A DNA stretch of 64,000 bases from Mycolicibacterium sp. HK-90. GTDB lineage: Bacteria; Actinomycetota; Actinomycetes; Mycobacteriales; Mycobacteriaceae. Position numbers and translations under genes: made by a program. Positions 26,013-33,628 of this stretch are shown in pieces. Within the stretch, counting starts at the first letter, position 1; the number at the start of each line of letters is the position of its first letter. Under the pieces are notes generated by a model. That model saw only the letters and a program-made list of their open reading frames with translations, was not told the DNA's origin and did no database searches. The DNA lies in assembly GCF_030486405.1 (NCBI RefSeq), contig NZ_CP129613.1, positions 1,922,001-1,986,000 on the forward strand, in the 5' to 3' direction.

Positions 26013-26540
26013 ATGAGTGCTCTGTTGCGCGCTGTGCGTCAGCAGCGCGGCATGACGCTCGAAGAGCTCGCCGAGGCAACCGGATTGACCAAGAGTTACC
26101 TGTCCAAGGTCGAGCGGCAGCGTTCCACCCCGTCGATCGCGGTCGCGATGAAGCTGGCCCGCGCGCTCGAGGTCGATGTCGCACAGTTGTTCTCCGAGGA
26201 TCCGGCGGTCACGACGTTGGCCGTCGACCGCGGTGGAGAACGGGGGACCAACCGGTATCAGGCGGTGGCGGCCGGCATGCTCGGAAAATCGATGTCGCCG
26301 TTCATCGTGCGGCCGACGCTCAAGTTCGCCGATCATCCGCACCCCGAACATGCCGGGCAGGAGTTGGTGTTCGTCCATGCCGGCACCGTGGAGTTGCGTT
26401 ACCAGGACGAGTTGGTCGTCCTGGAGCCCGGCGATTGCGCGTATTTCGACGCCTCCCTGCCGCATCAGCTCCGGCAGCGGGGAAACACTCCCAGCGAGGT
26501 TCTGGTGATCACCCACACCGAGTACAGCCGTAACCGCTGA
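26013..26540 (+). CDS. XRE helix-turn-helix regulator with C-terminal cupin domain
   Basis: A 175-aa regulator. Residues about 5-62 are an XRE/Cro helix-turn-helix (LRAVRQQRGMTLEELAEATG, LTKSYLSKVERQRSTPSIA), and residues about 95-172 a small cupin barrel (HPHPEHAGQELVFVHAGTVE, LEPGDCAYFDASLPHQLR) with possible metal ligands His and Glu. Such proteins sense small metabolites through the cupin. The ATG at 26013 has GGGAGG about 5 bases upstream. It lies between the paired dehydrogenases and the aldolase cluster; the palindrome just upstream is its likely site. Its target genes are inferred only from position. Confidence 0.87.
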   Translation: MSALLRAVRQQRGMTLEELAEATGLTKSYLSKVERQRSTPSIAVAMKLARALEVDVAQLFSEDPAVTTLAVDRGGERGTNRYQAVAAGMLGKSMSPFIVRPTLKFADHPHPEHAGQELVFVHAGTVELRYQDELVVLEPGDCAYFDASLPHQLRQRGNTPSEVLVITHTEYSRNR

Positions 26541-26569
26541 CGGCACGGCCGGGTTCCGCAAGTGGGCCC

Positions 26570-26869
26570 TCAGCATTTGAGGTTCACATGCACCGTGGGG
26601 ATGGGCTCGAAATCCGGTAGGCCGTGAATGGTGACGGTCTTTGCCTGCGGCCGTACCACGACCGTGCGGACATTGGTGACCGTGCATTCACTGAGCGGAC
26701 CGCTGCCGACCTTGTTGACGATCACCCGTTTGCCGTCGGCCTGCAGGCGCGCGATCGTCTCGGCTGCCGACGGTCCGGTGGGGGCGGCGGTGCCGACGGC
26801 AGCTCCCACCGTGAGCCAGCTCGCGACCGCGCCGATGGATAACGCCGTGGACGTGGCGATGTGCTTCAT
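26570..26869 (-). CDS. Small secreted mycobacterial protein
   Basis: A 99-aa product starting with a cleavable signal peptide (MKHIATSTALSIGAVASWLT, then VGAAVGTAAP), giving a mature protein of about 70 residues. The rest (KRVIVNKVGSGPLSECTV, then VRPQAKTVTIHGL, ending HVNLKC) has two Cys that could form a disulfide. It resembles the many short exported mycobacterial proteins of unknown function. AAGGAG lies about 9 bases before the ATG. It shares a divergent, twin-operator promoter region with the aldolase gene, so it is probably co-regulated with it. Confidence 0.75.
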   Translation of the reverse strand: MKHIATSTALSIGAVASWLTVGAAVGTAAPTGPSAAETIARLQADGKRVIVNKVGSGPLSECTVTNVRTVVVRPQAKTVTIHGLPDFEPIPTVHVNLKC

Positions 26870-26916
26870 GGCTTTTCACTCCTTCTTCGACGGTTCGATC
26901 TACACCTCCAGATAGT

Positions 26917-26933
26917 AGGACACAGTGTGTCCT
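26917..26933. promoter_or_regulatory. Operator copy 1 (AGGACACA-N-TGTGTCCT)
   Basis: Perfect 8-base inverted arms around one base (G). On the minus strand it directly abuts TACTAT, the likely -10 of the secreted-protein gene, so a bound protein would block that promoter. Confidence 0.7.
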
Positions 26934-26982
26934 TTGGGAAACTAGATTGATCAGGCGGGATTGAACCGCCCGGTGAATATGG

Positions 26983-27012
26983 TTGACGAGAGGACACAAT
27001 GTGTCCTACAGT
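26983..27012 (+). promoter_or_regulatory. Promoter of the aldolase gene
   Basis: TTGACG (26983-26988) and TACAGT (27007-27012) are separated by 18 bases, with operator copy 2 filling the spacer. Transcription would start about 40 bases before the aldolase ATG. Confidence 0.5.
26991..27007. promoter_or_regulatory. Operator copy 2 (AGGACACA-N-TGTGTCCT)
   Basis: Same arms as copy 1, with A at the centre, 74 bases away centre to centre. It abuts the -10 of the aldolase promoter exactly as copy 1 abuts the other -10. Confidence 0.7.
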
Positions 27013-27058
27013 TCGAGTTGTGTCCCAGGTGTCCCTCGATGGAGAAAGGAATCCCGAG

Positions 27059-27844
27059 ATGACCACCACGCTTGGTGATTCGAAACAAGTTCTGATGCAG
27101 CGTGCGCTCGAAGGGTTGTCCACCCATATCGAGGAGTCCACGCTGACGACGCGGCAGAAGCTGGCCTTGACATGCCGGGCACTGTTCGACGCGGGCCACG
27201 ACTCGGGGCTGGCCGGCCAGATCACCGCACGGGCCGAGAAGCCGGGTACGTACTACACCCAACGACTGGGGTTGGGTTTCGACGAGATCACCGACGGCAA
27301 TCTGCTGCTCGTCGACGAAGATCTCAATGTTCTCGAAGGCGGAGGGATGGCGAACCCCGCCAACCGTTTCCACAGCTGGATCTACCGCGCGCGCCCCGAT
27401 GTGCAGTGCATCGTGCACACTCACCCATTCCACGTCGCCGCGCTGTCGATGCTGGAAGTTCCGTTGCAGGTGTCGCAGATGGACATCGCCCCGTTATACG
27501 ACGATTGCGCCTTCCTGGCCGATTGGCCCGGCGTTCCGGTCGGCAACGAGGAGGGCGAGATCATCAGTGCCGCACTGGGGGACAAGAAGGCCATTCTGTT
27601 GGCCCACCACGGTCATGTGATCGCCGGGGCCAGCGTCGAGGAATCGTGCTCGCTGGCGATGCTGATCGAACGCGGCGCCAAACTGCAACTGGCCGCGATG
27701 GCGGCCGGAACGATCGCCGATCTGCCACCCCGGTTGGCCCGTGAGGCCCACGACTGGACCTTGCGGCCCAAGCGCAGCCAGGCCAATTTCGCCTACTACG
27801 CCCGACGCGCGCTGCGCAATCATCCCGACGCGCTCACCAGTTGA
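27059..27844 (+). CDS. Class II aldolase/adducin-family protein
   Basis: A 261-aa protein of the class II (zinc) aldolase/adducin fold. HTHPFHVAAL supplies metal-binding His residues, and a further pair is in ILLAHHGHVIAG; the early GLAGQITARAE matches the phosphate or carboxylate loop. Substrate unknown: family members cleave sugar phosphates or hydroxy acids or decarboxylate. The ATG at 27059 has GAGAAAGGA about 8 bases upstream. The DapA-like gene follows after 43 bases, suggesting a two-aldolase catabolic operon under twin operators. Confidence 0.83.
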   Translation: MTTTLGDSKQVLMQRALEGLSTHIEESTLTTRQKLALTCRALFDAGHDSGLAGQITARAEKPGTYYTQRLGLGFDEITDGNLLLVDEDLNVLEGGGMANPANRFHSWIYRARPDVQCIVHTHPFHVAALSMLEVPLQVSQMDIAPLYDDCAFLADWPGVPVGNEEGEIISAALGDKKAILLAHHGHVIAGASVEESCSLAMLIERGAKLQLAAMAAGTIADLPPRLAREAHDWTLRPKRSQANFAYYARRALRNHPDALTS

Positions 27845-27887
27845 TTCGTCCGACCAGCCCACAACTACCCGAAAGAAGGACACCAAG

Positions 27888-28772
27888 ATGCCCTCCAGCA
27901 CTGAGATCCACGGAATTCTCGCCTATCCGGTGACGCCCTTCACCGAGGACCAGCAGATCGACACGGGCAAGCTCGCGGCTCTGGTCGACCGGCTGGTGAC
28001 CGGCGGCGCACACGGGATCGTCCCACTCGGCAGCACCGGTGAGTCGGCCTATCTCACCGAGACCGAGTTCGACGCCGTCATCGACACCACCATCGGGGTG
28101 GTCGATCGGCGGGTACCTGTCATCATCGGCGCGTCAGATCTGACCACCGCCAACACCATTCGGCGCGCCCAGTACGCGGAGCGGTCCGGTGCGGACGCGG
28201 TGATGGTGCTGCCGATCTCGTACTGGAAATTGTCCGAACGCGAGATCGCCCAGCACTACGCGGCGATCGGCGCCGCGATCGGCATTCCGATCATGGTCTA
28301 CAACAACCCGGCGACCAGTGGCATCGACATGCGGCCGGAACTGTTGGTCCAGATGTTCGAGAACATCGACAACGTCACCATGGTCAAGGAATCCACCGGC
28401 GACCTGTCGCGGATGCACCGGATCGCCGAGTTGAGCGATGGGCAGCTGCCGTTCTACAACGGCAACAACCCGTTGGCGCTCAAGGCTTTCAACGCGGGAG
28501 CGAAGGGGTGGTGCACCGCGGCTCCGAACCTGCGTCCGGAGCCGTGCCTGGCTCTGTACGAGGCGATCTGTGCGGGGGACGGTGCCCGGGCCGAGGAGTT
28601 GTACGAGGACTTGCGTCCGCTGTTGGAGTTCATCGTGGCCGGCGGTCTGCCCACCACGGTCAAGGGCGGGCTCGAGTTGCTGGGTCGGGGCGTCGGAGTG
28701 CCGCGCCCGCCGTTGCTTCCCCTCGATGACAGCGGCCGCGAGGAGTTGCGCCGGCTCCTTGCCGTGGCGTGA
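27888..28772 (+). CDS. DapA-superfamily Schiff-base aldolase or dehydratase
   Basis: A 294-aa TIM-barrel enzyme of the dihydrodipicolinate synthase/N-acetylneuraminate lyase family. GSTGESAYL is the substrate-carboxylate loop, IMVYNNPATSG holds the catalytic Tyr, and TMVKESTGD the Schiff-base Lys. It is unlikely to be the biosynthetic DapA, as it sits with a class II aldolase and a cupin regulator; a 2-keto-acid aldolase or dehydratase role in catabolism is more likely. GAAAGAAGGA precedes the ATG at 27888. The membrane-protein gene follows after 10 bases. Confidence 0.87.
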   Translation: MPSSTEIHGILAYPVTPFTEDQQIDTGKLAALVDRLVTGGAHGIVPLGSTGESAYLTETEFDAVIDTTIGVVDRRVPVIIGASDLTTANTIRRAQYAERSGADAVMVLPISYWKLSEREIAQHYAAIGAAIGIPIMVYNNPATSGIDMRPELLVQMFENIDNVTMVKESTGDLSRMHRIAELSDGQLPFYNGNNPLALKAFNAGAKGWCTAAPNLRPEPCLALYEAICAGDGARAEELYEDLRPLLEFIVAGGLPTTVKGGLELLGRGVGVPRPPLLPLDDSGREELRRLLAVA

Positions 28773-28782
28773 CGGGAGGACG

Positions 28783-29223
28783 ATGGACCGCACTGTGCCG
28801 GTGATGGCGAATACCACCGCGGTGACGTTGCTCGCGGCCGGATTGATCTTCTTGCTGGCTTTGGTGCTCGGAGTGTGGAAGTACCGGCAGATGGTCACCT
28901 CGGAGCTGCACGTCGCTCATCCGTACGTCGACATCGCTCACCGTGCGTCGCTGCTCTATGCGTCCGCAACGCTGCTGACGGCGGTGTTCGTCGAGCTCAG
29001 CGCCTGGCCGAGTTGGGTCAACCTGACCGCCGCGATGGTCCTGGTCTTCTTCTTCCTGGCAGCGATCCTGAGCTACATCGTCCACGGCGTCCGGCGGGAC
29101 ACCACAAATCAATTCGAGTCTCCCAGCCTCGGCATGCACATCTCGATGGTGCTTCTCATCGCCGGGGAGATCGGTGGATTCGCCGTTCTGCTCGCCGGTT
29201 TCGTTGTCGGCCAATGGGGCTGA
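28783..29223 (+). CDS. Four-helix membrane protein of the aldolase operon
   Basis: A 146-aa protein with four predicted membrane segments (about residues 10-30, 50-70, 78-98 and 118-142; for example VLVFFFLAAILSYIVHG). I do not recognise the family. GGGAGGA just precedes the ATG at 28783; an ATG at 28804 is an alternative. The 10-base gap after the DapA-like gene suggests co-transcription; a transport or electron-transfer helper role would be a guess. Confidence 0.7.
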   Translation: MDRTVPVMANTTAVTLLAAGLIFLLALVLGVWKYRQMVTSELHVAHPYVDIAHRASLLYASATLLTAVFVELSAWPSWVNLTAAMVLVFFFLAAILSYIVHGVRRDTTNQFESPSLGMHISMVLLIAGEIGGFAVLLAGFVVGQWG

Positions 29224-29254
29224 GTGTCGGGCGGCGGGCTGGCGGCGGTCGTCG

Positions 29255-29728
29255 TCAGCCCCGCCGGCCCAACAACTTTCGGGTGCGTGCGGGTGCCCCG
29301 GCGGGCAGGTCGGCGAGGATGTCGGCAAGGGTGACGCCGTCGAGACTGGCCCGCCAGGCCTGATGCGCGTCGGCCATCTTCACCGCCAGGATGCACTCGT
29401 GACGGCACCAGGCGGCCGGGAGAGCGCCCCGGCCCTGCTGGCGGATCTCGCGGCATTCGTACGGCGGGGATGCGCCGTCGACGGCCTCGACGATGTGCAG
29501 CAGCGTGATGTCGCCCGGTGAACGTCCCAGCCGGAACCCACCGCGCGGACCGGTCGTCGCGACCAGCACACCCGCCCGGGTGAGCGCCTGCAGCTGCTTG
29601 GCGAGGTAGGCCACCGGAAGGTCGAAATGCTCGGCGAGGACGGCGGCCGATGCCGTGGCCCCGGGTTCCAGCTGCGCCAGCGACGTCGCGCAGTGCAGGG
29701 CCCATTCGGTGGCCACGGGAAGTTTCAC
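29255..29728 (-). CDS. Rrf2-family redox regulator, RsrR-like
   Basis: A 157-aa Rrf2 regulator. The winged helix covers residues about 1-65 (SAAVLAEHFDLPVAYLAKQL). Glu8 and His12 lie in helix 1, and Cys92, Cys108 and Cys112 form a C-X15-C-X3-C array. From memory, Streptomyces RsrR holds a [2Fe-2S] cluster with Glu8, His12 and two Cys and represses a divergent NmrA-type gene; both the residue numbers and the gene pairing match here. Starts with GTG at 29728, 7 bases after a minus-strand TACGAT, so the message is probably leaderless. Confidence 0.85.
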   Translation of the reverse strand: MKLPVATEWALHCATSLAQLEPGATASAAVLAEHFDLPVAYLAKQLQALTRAGVLVATTGPRGGFRLGRSPGDITLLHIVEAVDGASPPYECREIRQQGRGALPAAWCRHECILAVKMADAHQAWRASLDGVTLADILADLPAGAPARTRKLLGRRG

Positions 29729-29732
29729 GCCC

Positions 29733-29777
29733 GTTATCGTATTACAGATATTACGGACCTATATAGTCCTTGATAAC
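29733..29777. promoter_or_regulatory. AT-rich divergent operator/promoter region of the Rrf2-NmrA pair
   Basis: The gap is much more AT-rich than its surroundings. GTTATC (29733-29738) and GATAAC (29772-29777) bracket a dyad CGTATTA/TATTACG (29738-29755, one mismatch) and GGAC/GTCC arms at 29755-29769. TATAGT at 29762-29767 is a good -10 for the NmrA gene and TACGAT (29736-29741, minus strand) for the regulator, so a bound Rrf2 dimer would cover both. Confidence 0.5.
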
Positions 29778-29800
29778 CGCCGGACGGAACGGGAGACATC

Positions 29801-30556
29801 ATGCGAATCGCAGTGGCGGGCGCGACGGGAAACATCGGCGCACGATTGGTGGCCGAGCTGCAGCGCTCGGGACACGAGGTGGTGGCGATCAGCCGCGCGA
29901 ACGGGGTGGACCTCTTGACCGGCGATGGGCTCGACGCCGCCCTGGTCGGGGTGCAGTCGGTGGTGGACGTGATCAGCACCCCACCGGTCGACCGCGACGG
30001 GACGGTGGCCTACCTCGGTACCGCCACCCGCAATCTGCTGGCGGCCGAGGAACGCGCCGGCGTCAGGCATCACGTGCTGCTCTCGATCGTGGGAATCCAC
30101 GACATCGAGGGAAATCCGCACTACGCCGGAAAGCGCGAGCAGGAGCGACTGATCGAGGCGGGTCCCGTGCCGTGGACGATCGTGCCCGCCACGCAGTTCC
30201 ACGACTTCGCCGAGATGGTGGTGGGCTGGACCGAACAGGACGGCCCCGACGGTGTGACGGCGCCGATCGCTCCGCTGCTGGTGCAGCCCATCGATCCGGA
30301 CGACGTGGCCGTGGTGCTCGCCGAGATCGCCGTGGGCGAGCCGCAGGGACGCCACCCCGACGTGGCCGGTCCGCAGCCCCAGGATCTGGTCGACATGGCG
30401 CGCCGGACCCTGGCGGTGCGCGGCCGGGAGGTCCGGTTGGTGCCCACGTGGTCGTCGGTGTTCGGATTGGAGATGTCGGGCAATGTGATGCTGCCCCGTG
30501 CGGGTGCCCGCATCGCGCCCACCACGTTTGAGCAGTGGCTGGGGCGGCAGCAGTAG
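29801..30556 (+). CDS. NAD(P)-binding NmrA/atypical SDR protein
   Basis: A 251-aa Rossmann-fold protein. AVAGATGNIGARLVAELQ is the glycine-rich NAD(P) loop, and the later HHVLLSIVGIH and YAGKREQERLIEAG (Tyr and Lys) match atypical short-chain dehydrogenases of the NmrA group, which often sense the NADP/NADPH ratio rather than catalyse. GGGAGA precedes the ATG at 29801. Divergently paired with the Rrf2 regulator, so its expression probably follows redox state. Confidence 0.85.
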   Translation: MRIAVAGATGNIGARLVAELQRSGHEVVAISRANGVDLLTGDGLDAALVGVQSVVDVISTPPVDRDGTVAYLGTATRNLLAAEERAGVRHHVLLSIVGIHDIEGNPHYAGKREQERLIEAGPVPWTIVPATQFHDFAEMVVGWTEQDGPDGVTAPIAPLLVQPIDPDDVAVVLAEIAVGEPQGRHPDVAGPQPQDLVDMARRTLAVRGREVRLVPTWSSVFGLEMSGNVMLPRAGARIAPTTFEQWLGRQQ

Positions 30557-30592
30557 ACGGCGCCCCCGGGCCTGTCACCGGCCCCTGCCATC

Positions 30593-32716
30593 ATGGACCC
30601 CATGCCGTTGGAGGCTCCCTCGCCCGCACTGGGCGATCTGGACGATGAGCAGCGGGAGGCCGTGCTGGCCGCCCGCGGCCCGGTGTGCGTGCTGGCGGGT
30701 GCCGGTACCGGCAAGACCCGCACCATCACCCGCCGGATCGCGCATCTGGTGGCCGGCGGCCACGTCGCCCCCAGTCAGGTGCTCGCGGTGACGTTCACCG
30801 CGCGGGCCGCCGGCGAGATGCGGGGCCGCTTACGGGTGCTGGGCCAGGAGTCGGGGGTGAACACCGCTGCGGTGCAGGCGGTGACGTTTCACGCCGCGGC
30901 GCGTCGCCAGCTGCAGTACTTCTGGCCGCGTCTGGTGGGTGACACGGGGTGGGAGCTGCTCGACAGCAAGTTCGCCGTGGTCGCCCAGGCGGCCAACCGG
31001 GCCGGAATGCAGACCAGTACCGACGACGTTCGTGACCTCGCCGGTGAAATCGAATGGGCCAAGGCATCTTTGATCACCCCGGAGGCCTACGGCACCGCGG
31101 TGGCGAAGGTCGGTCGTGACATCCCGTTCGACGCGGCCAAGGTCGCCGCGGTCTATTCGGGGTACGAGGCCCTCAAGGCGCGCCGGGACGGCTCGGCCCT
31201 CCTTGATTTCGACGACCTGTTGCTGCACACCGCCGCGGCCATCGAGAACGACGCCGCGGTGGCGCAGGAATTCCGGGACCGTTACCGCTGTTTCGTCGTC
31301 GACGAATATCAGGACGTCACACCCCTGCAGCAGCGGGTGCTCGACGCCTGGCTGGGGGAGCGGGACGACCTCACCGTGGTCGGCGACGCCAATCAGACGA
31401 TCTACTCGTTCACCGGGGCCACCCCGCGTTTCCTGCTGGACTTCTCCCGGCGCTTCCCCGATGCGGCGGTGGTCCGGCTGGAGCGGGACTACCGCTCGAC
31501 ACCGCAGGTGGTGTCGTTGGCCAACCGGGTGATCGCGGCAGCACGCGGCCGGATGGCGGGCAGCAAGTTGCATCTGGTGGGTCAGCGTGATCCCGGCCCC
31601 GAGCCGACGTTCTCCGAGTACCCCGACGAGGTGGCCGAGGCCAACGCGGTCGCCCGGTCCATCAAGAAACTGATCGAAAACGGAACGGAGCCGGCCGAAA
31701 TCGCGGTGCTGTACCGGATCAACGCGCAGTCGGAGGTGTACGAGGAGGCGCTCACCGAGGCCGGCATCGCCTTCCAGGTGCGCGGTGGCGAGGGCTTCTT
31801 CAGCCGCCAGGAGATCCGCCAGGCGTTGGTGGCCATGCAGCGCTTCGCCGAACGTGACATCCCCGAGGACAACTTGCCCGCCCTCGTGCGTGAGCTTCTC
31901 GAACCGCTCGGACTGACCGCCGAACCCCCGGCCGGCACCAAGGCCCGCGAACGCTGGGAAGCGTTGACGGCGCTGGCCGAGCTCGTCGACGAGGAGGTCG
32001 CGGTGCGGCCCGAGCTCGATCTGCGCGCGCTGGTGGCCGAGTTGCGCCAGCGCGCCGACGCCCGGCATCCGCCCGTGGTGCAGGGCGTGACACTGGCGTC
32101 GCTGCACGCGGCCAAGGGTCTCGAGTGGGACGCGGTGTTCCTGGTCGGCCTGGCCGACAACACATTGCCGATCTCGCACGCGCTCGCGCACGGGCCGGAC
32201 AGCGAGCCGGTGGAGGAGGAGCGCCGTCTGCTCTATGTCGGGGTCACCCGGGCCCGGGTGCATCTCGGGCTGAGCTGGGCGCTGGCCCGCACCCCGGGCG
32301 GGCGCCAGGGCCGACGGCCGTCGCGGTTCCTCAACGGCATCGCGCCGCAACTGCAGAATGCGGTCGGCTCCGGGCCGGATCGGACGCGTCGTCAACGGGG
32401 TCCGGCACCGCGCTGCCGGGTCTGTAACGCCGCATTGACGACGCCGCCGGCGATCATGTTGCGCCGCTGCGAAACCTGTCCGTCGGACCTGGACGAGGAG
32501 CTGCTCACCGAGCTCAAAGAGTGGCGGTTGCGGGTCTCCAAGGAAATGAAGGTGCCGGCGTATGTGGTGTTCACCGACAACACATTGATCGCCATCGCCG
32601 AGTCGCTGCCGACCGATGAGGCCGCACTCGTGGCACTTCCCGGCATCGGCGCGCGCAAGCTCGAGCAGTACGGCCCGGATGTCCTCGAGTTGGTCAAGGG
32701 CCGCCAAAATTCGTAA
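30593..32716 (+). CDS. uvrD2: DNA helicase UvrD2 with HRDC domain
   Basis: A 707-aa superfamily 1 helicase. Motor motifs: [11 protein letters not shown], Walker [61 protein letters not shown] and [13 protein letters not shown]. Next comes the UvrD2-specific tetracysteine segment (CRVCNAAL and CETCPSD) and a C-terminal HRDC domain (about 625-705, ending LVKGRQNS). In M. tuberculosis Rv3198c is reported essential. The start may be 30593 or the ATG at 30602. It lies alone between the NmrA gene and the whiB7 leader. Confidence 0.93.
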   Translation: MDPMPLEAPSPALGDLDDEQREAVLAARGPVCVLAGAGTGKTRTITRRIAHLVAGGHVAPSQVLAVTFTARAAGEMRGRLRVLGQESGVNTAAVQAVTFHAAARRQLQYFWPRLVGDTGWELLDSKFAVVAQAANRAGMQTSTDDVRDLAGEIEWAKASLITPEAYGTAVAKVGRDIPFDAAKVAAVYSGYEALKARRDGSALLDFDDLLLHTAAAIENDAAVAQEFRDRYRCFVVDEYQDVTPLQQRVLDAWLGERDDLTVVGDANQTIYSFTGATPRFLLDFSRRFPDAAVVRLERDYRSTPQVVSLANRVIAAARGRMAGSKLHLVGQRDPGPEPTFSEYPDEVAEANAVARSIKKLIENGTEPAEIAVLYRINAQSEVYEEALTEAGIAFQVRGGEGFFSRQEIRQALVAMQRFAERDIPEDNLPALVRELLEPLGLTAEPPAGTKARERWEALTALAELVDEEVAVRPELDLRALVAELRQRADARHPPVVQGVTLASLHAAKGLEWDAVFLVGLADNTLPISHALAHGPDSEPVEEERRLLYVGVTRARVHLGLSWALARTPGGRQGRRPSRFLNGIAPQLQNAVGSGPDRTRRQRGPAPRCRVCNAALTTPPAIMLRRCETCPSDLDEELLTELKEWRLRVSKEMKVPAYVVFTDNTLIAIAESLPTDEAALVALPGIGARKLEQYGPDVLELVKGRQNS

Positions 32717-32740
32717 AGATCACGCCAAAACCGCAGGTAG

Positions 32741-32778
32741 AAAATAGGTTGTGCGATCCGGCTGCTAGGCTTTAGCCT
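32741..32778 (+). promoter_or_regulatory. whiB7 promoter region
   Basis: AAAAT (32741-32745) just upstream of TTGTGC (32749-32754) fits the AT-rich site that WhiB7 contacts next to the -35 of its own promoter. TAGCCT (32773-32778) is 18 bases downstream as a -10; TAGGCT at 32766 is an alternative. Autoactivation is known for whiB7; the exact elements here are inferred. Confidence 0.55.
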
Positions 32779-32821
32779 CGTAGCACAGCTCTGGTGACGA
32801 GACGGAAGGAGGGTGCCCGCA

Positions 32822-33040
32822 ATGGATAACATCACGATCAGCGGTGTAGCGGCTGCAGGCATGCCGTCATCCGTACTCGCCGTCTCCGCCGCCGAAGGTT
32901 TCTCGGCGGCGCACCGGTATGTCGCACCCGCCGCCCCCGCCCCCGCCGCCGCATGGCCGGTCGCTGCTGCATTTGCACCGCAGCACAAGCGCCGTCACGC
33001 CGCAGCGACCGGCGCGTCCGTGGATCGGAGCCCCTTTTAG
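32822..33040 (+). CDS. whiB7 leader ORF (72 codons)
   Basis: ATG at 32822 with a strong AAGGAGGG 8 bases upstream encodes a 72-aa Ala/Pro-rich peptide (MDNITISGVAAAG at the start, AAWPVAAAFAPQHKRRH in the middle, ending VDRSPF). It lies upstream of a terminator and whiB7. In mycobacteria, ribosome stalling on such a leader by antibiotics or amino-acid shortage is known to favour antitermination into whiB7. The peptide itself probably has no separate function. Confidence 0.75.
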   Translation: MDNITISGVAAAGMPSSVLAVSAAEGFSAAHRYVAPAAPAPAAAWPVAAAFAPQHKRRHAAATGASVDRSPF

Positions 33041-33063
33041 GTAGAGCTCCCACACCAGCCGAA

Positions 33064-33107
33064 TGGCCACGGACCCGCAGTCAACCGGATCCGTGGCCAA
33101 TTTTTTT
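33064..33107 (+). terminator. whiB7 attenuator (intrinsic terminator)
   Basis: A perfect 10-base stem TGGCCACGGA (33064-33073) / TCCGTGGCCA (33090-33099) with a 16-base loop is followed by a run of seven T. It stands 24 bases after the leader-ORF stop and 91 bases before whiB7, so it would stop transcription by default and be relieved on ribosome stalling upstream. Confidence 0.85.
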
Positions 33108-33197
33108 GGGATAGTTCTCCACCCCCAAAACCTGGTCGCAGATCCATCGAAGAGACAGATCGCCGACAACTACGACCAGGAAGTAGGGGAAAAGCAC

Positions 33198-33509
33198 ATG
33201 TCCATTGCGATGACCGCTCCGGAGGTGAGCGTCGCGCCGATGACATGCGAAGAGCGGCTGCCGGCGGTGCCGTGCCACATCGGGAATCCCGATCTGTGGT
33301 TCGCCGAGAGCCCAGTCGATCTGGAGCAGGCCAAGGCTCTGTGCGCGGATTGCCCGATCCGCCGCGAGTGCCTGGCTGCCGCGCTGGAACGGCAGGAGCC
33401 GTGGGGCGTTTGGGGCGGCGAGATCCTCGACCGCGGAACCATTGTGGCGCGCAAGCGGCCGCGTGGACGTCCGCGCAAGGATGCCGCGGGTACCACGGCC
33501 GCCGCGTGA
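33198..33509 (+). CDS. whiB7: WhiB7 antibiotic-resistance transcription activator
   Basis: A 103-aa Fe-S regulator that binds SigA and activates intrinsic antibiotic-resistance genes. Cluster ligands are probably Cys26, Cys49, Cys52 and Cys58 (C-X22-C-X2-C-X5-C); Cys17 is extra. EPWGVWGGE is the sigma-contacting turn and RGRPRK at about 89-94 is the AT-hook typical of WhiB7. AGTAGGGG lies upstream of the ATG at 33198. Expression is set by the leader ORF, the attenuator and autoactivation. Confidence 0.95.
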   Translation: MSIAMTAPEVSVAPMTCEERLPAVPCHIGNPDLWFAESPVDLEQAKALCADCPIRRECLAAALERQEPWGVWGGEILDRGTIVARKRPRGRPRKDAAGTTAAA

Positions 33510-33521
33510 CGCCCGAATACG

Positions 33522-33558
33522 CCGACGGCGCCGAGTGCTGGGCACTCGGCGCCGTCGG
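33522..33558. terminator. Strong hairpin downstream of whiB7
   Basis: Perfect 17-base GC-rich stem (starting CCGACGGCGCCGAGTGC) with a 3-base TGG loop, 12 bases after the whiB7 stop. No T-run, as is usual for mycobacterial terminators. Confidence 0.7.
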
Positions 33559-33569
33559 TGAACCTCGTT

Positions 33570-33624
33570 GACTCTGCGGTCAGGGCGAGCCTTCCTCGAA
33601 CTTGTCCGCCCTGGACGCAGAGTC
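33570..33624 (-). terminator. Second hairpin, downstream of the ABC1 kinase gene
   Basis: Nested arms GACTCTGCG/CGCAGAGTC (outer) and AGGGCG/CGCCCT (inner) with a 19-base loop, ending 4 bases from the kinase gene stop at 33629. Together with the preceding hairpin it insulates two convergent genes. Confidence 0.55.
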
Positions 33625-33628
33625 GATG

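Noticed and set aside
29233..29265. GGCGGGCTG/CAGCCCCGCC hairpin at the convergent membrane protein/Rrf2 ends
   Set aside because: Bulged stem, 14-base loop and GC-rich surroundings; could arise by chance.
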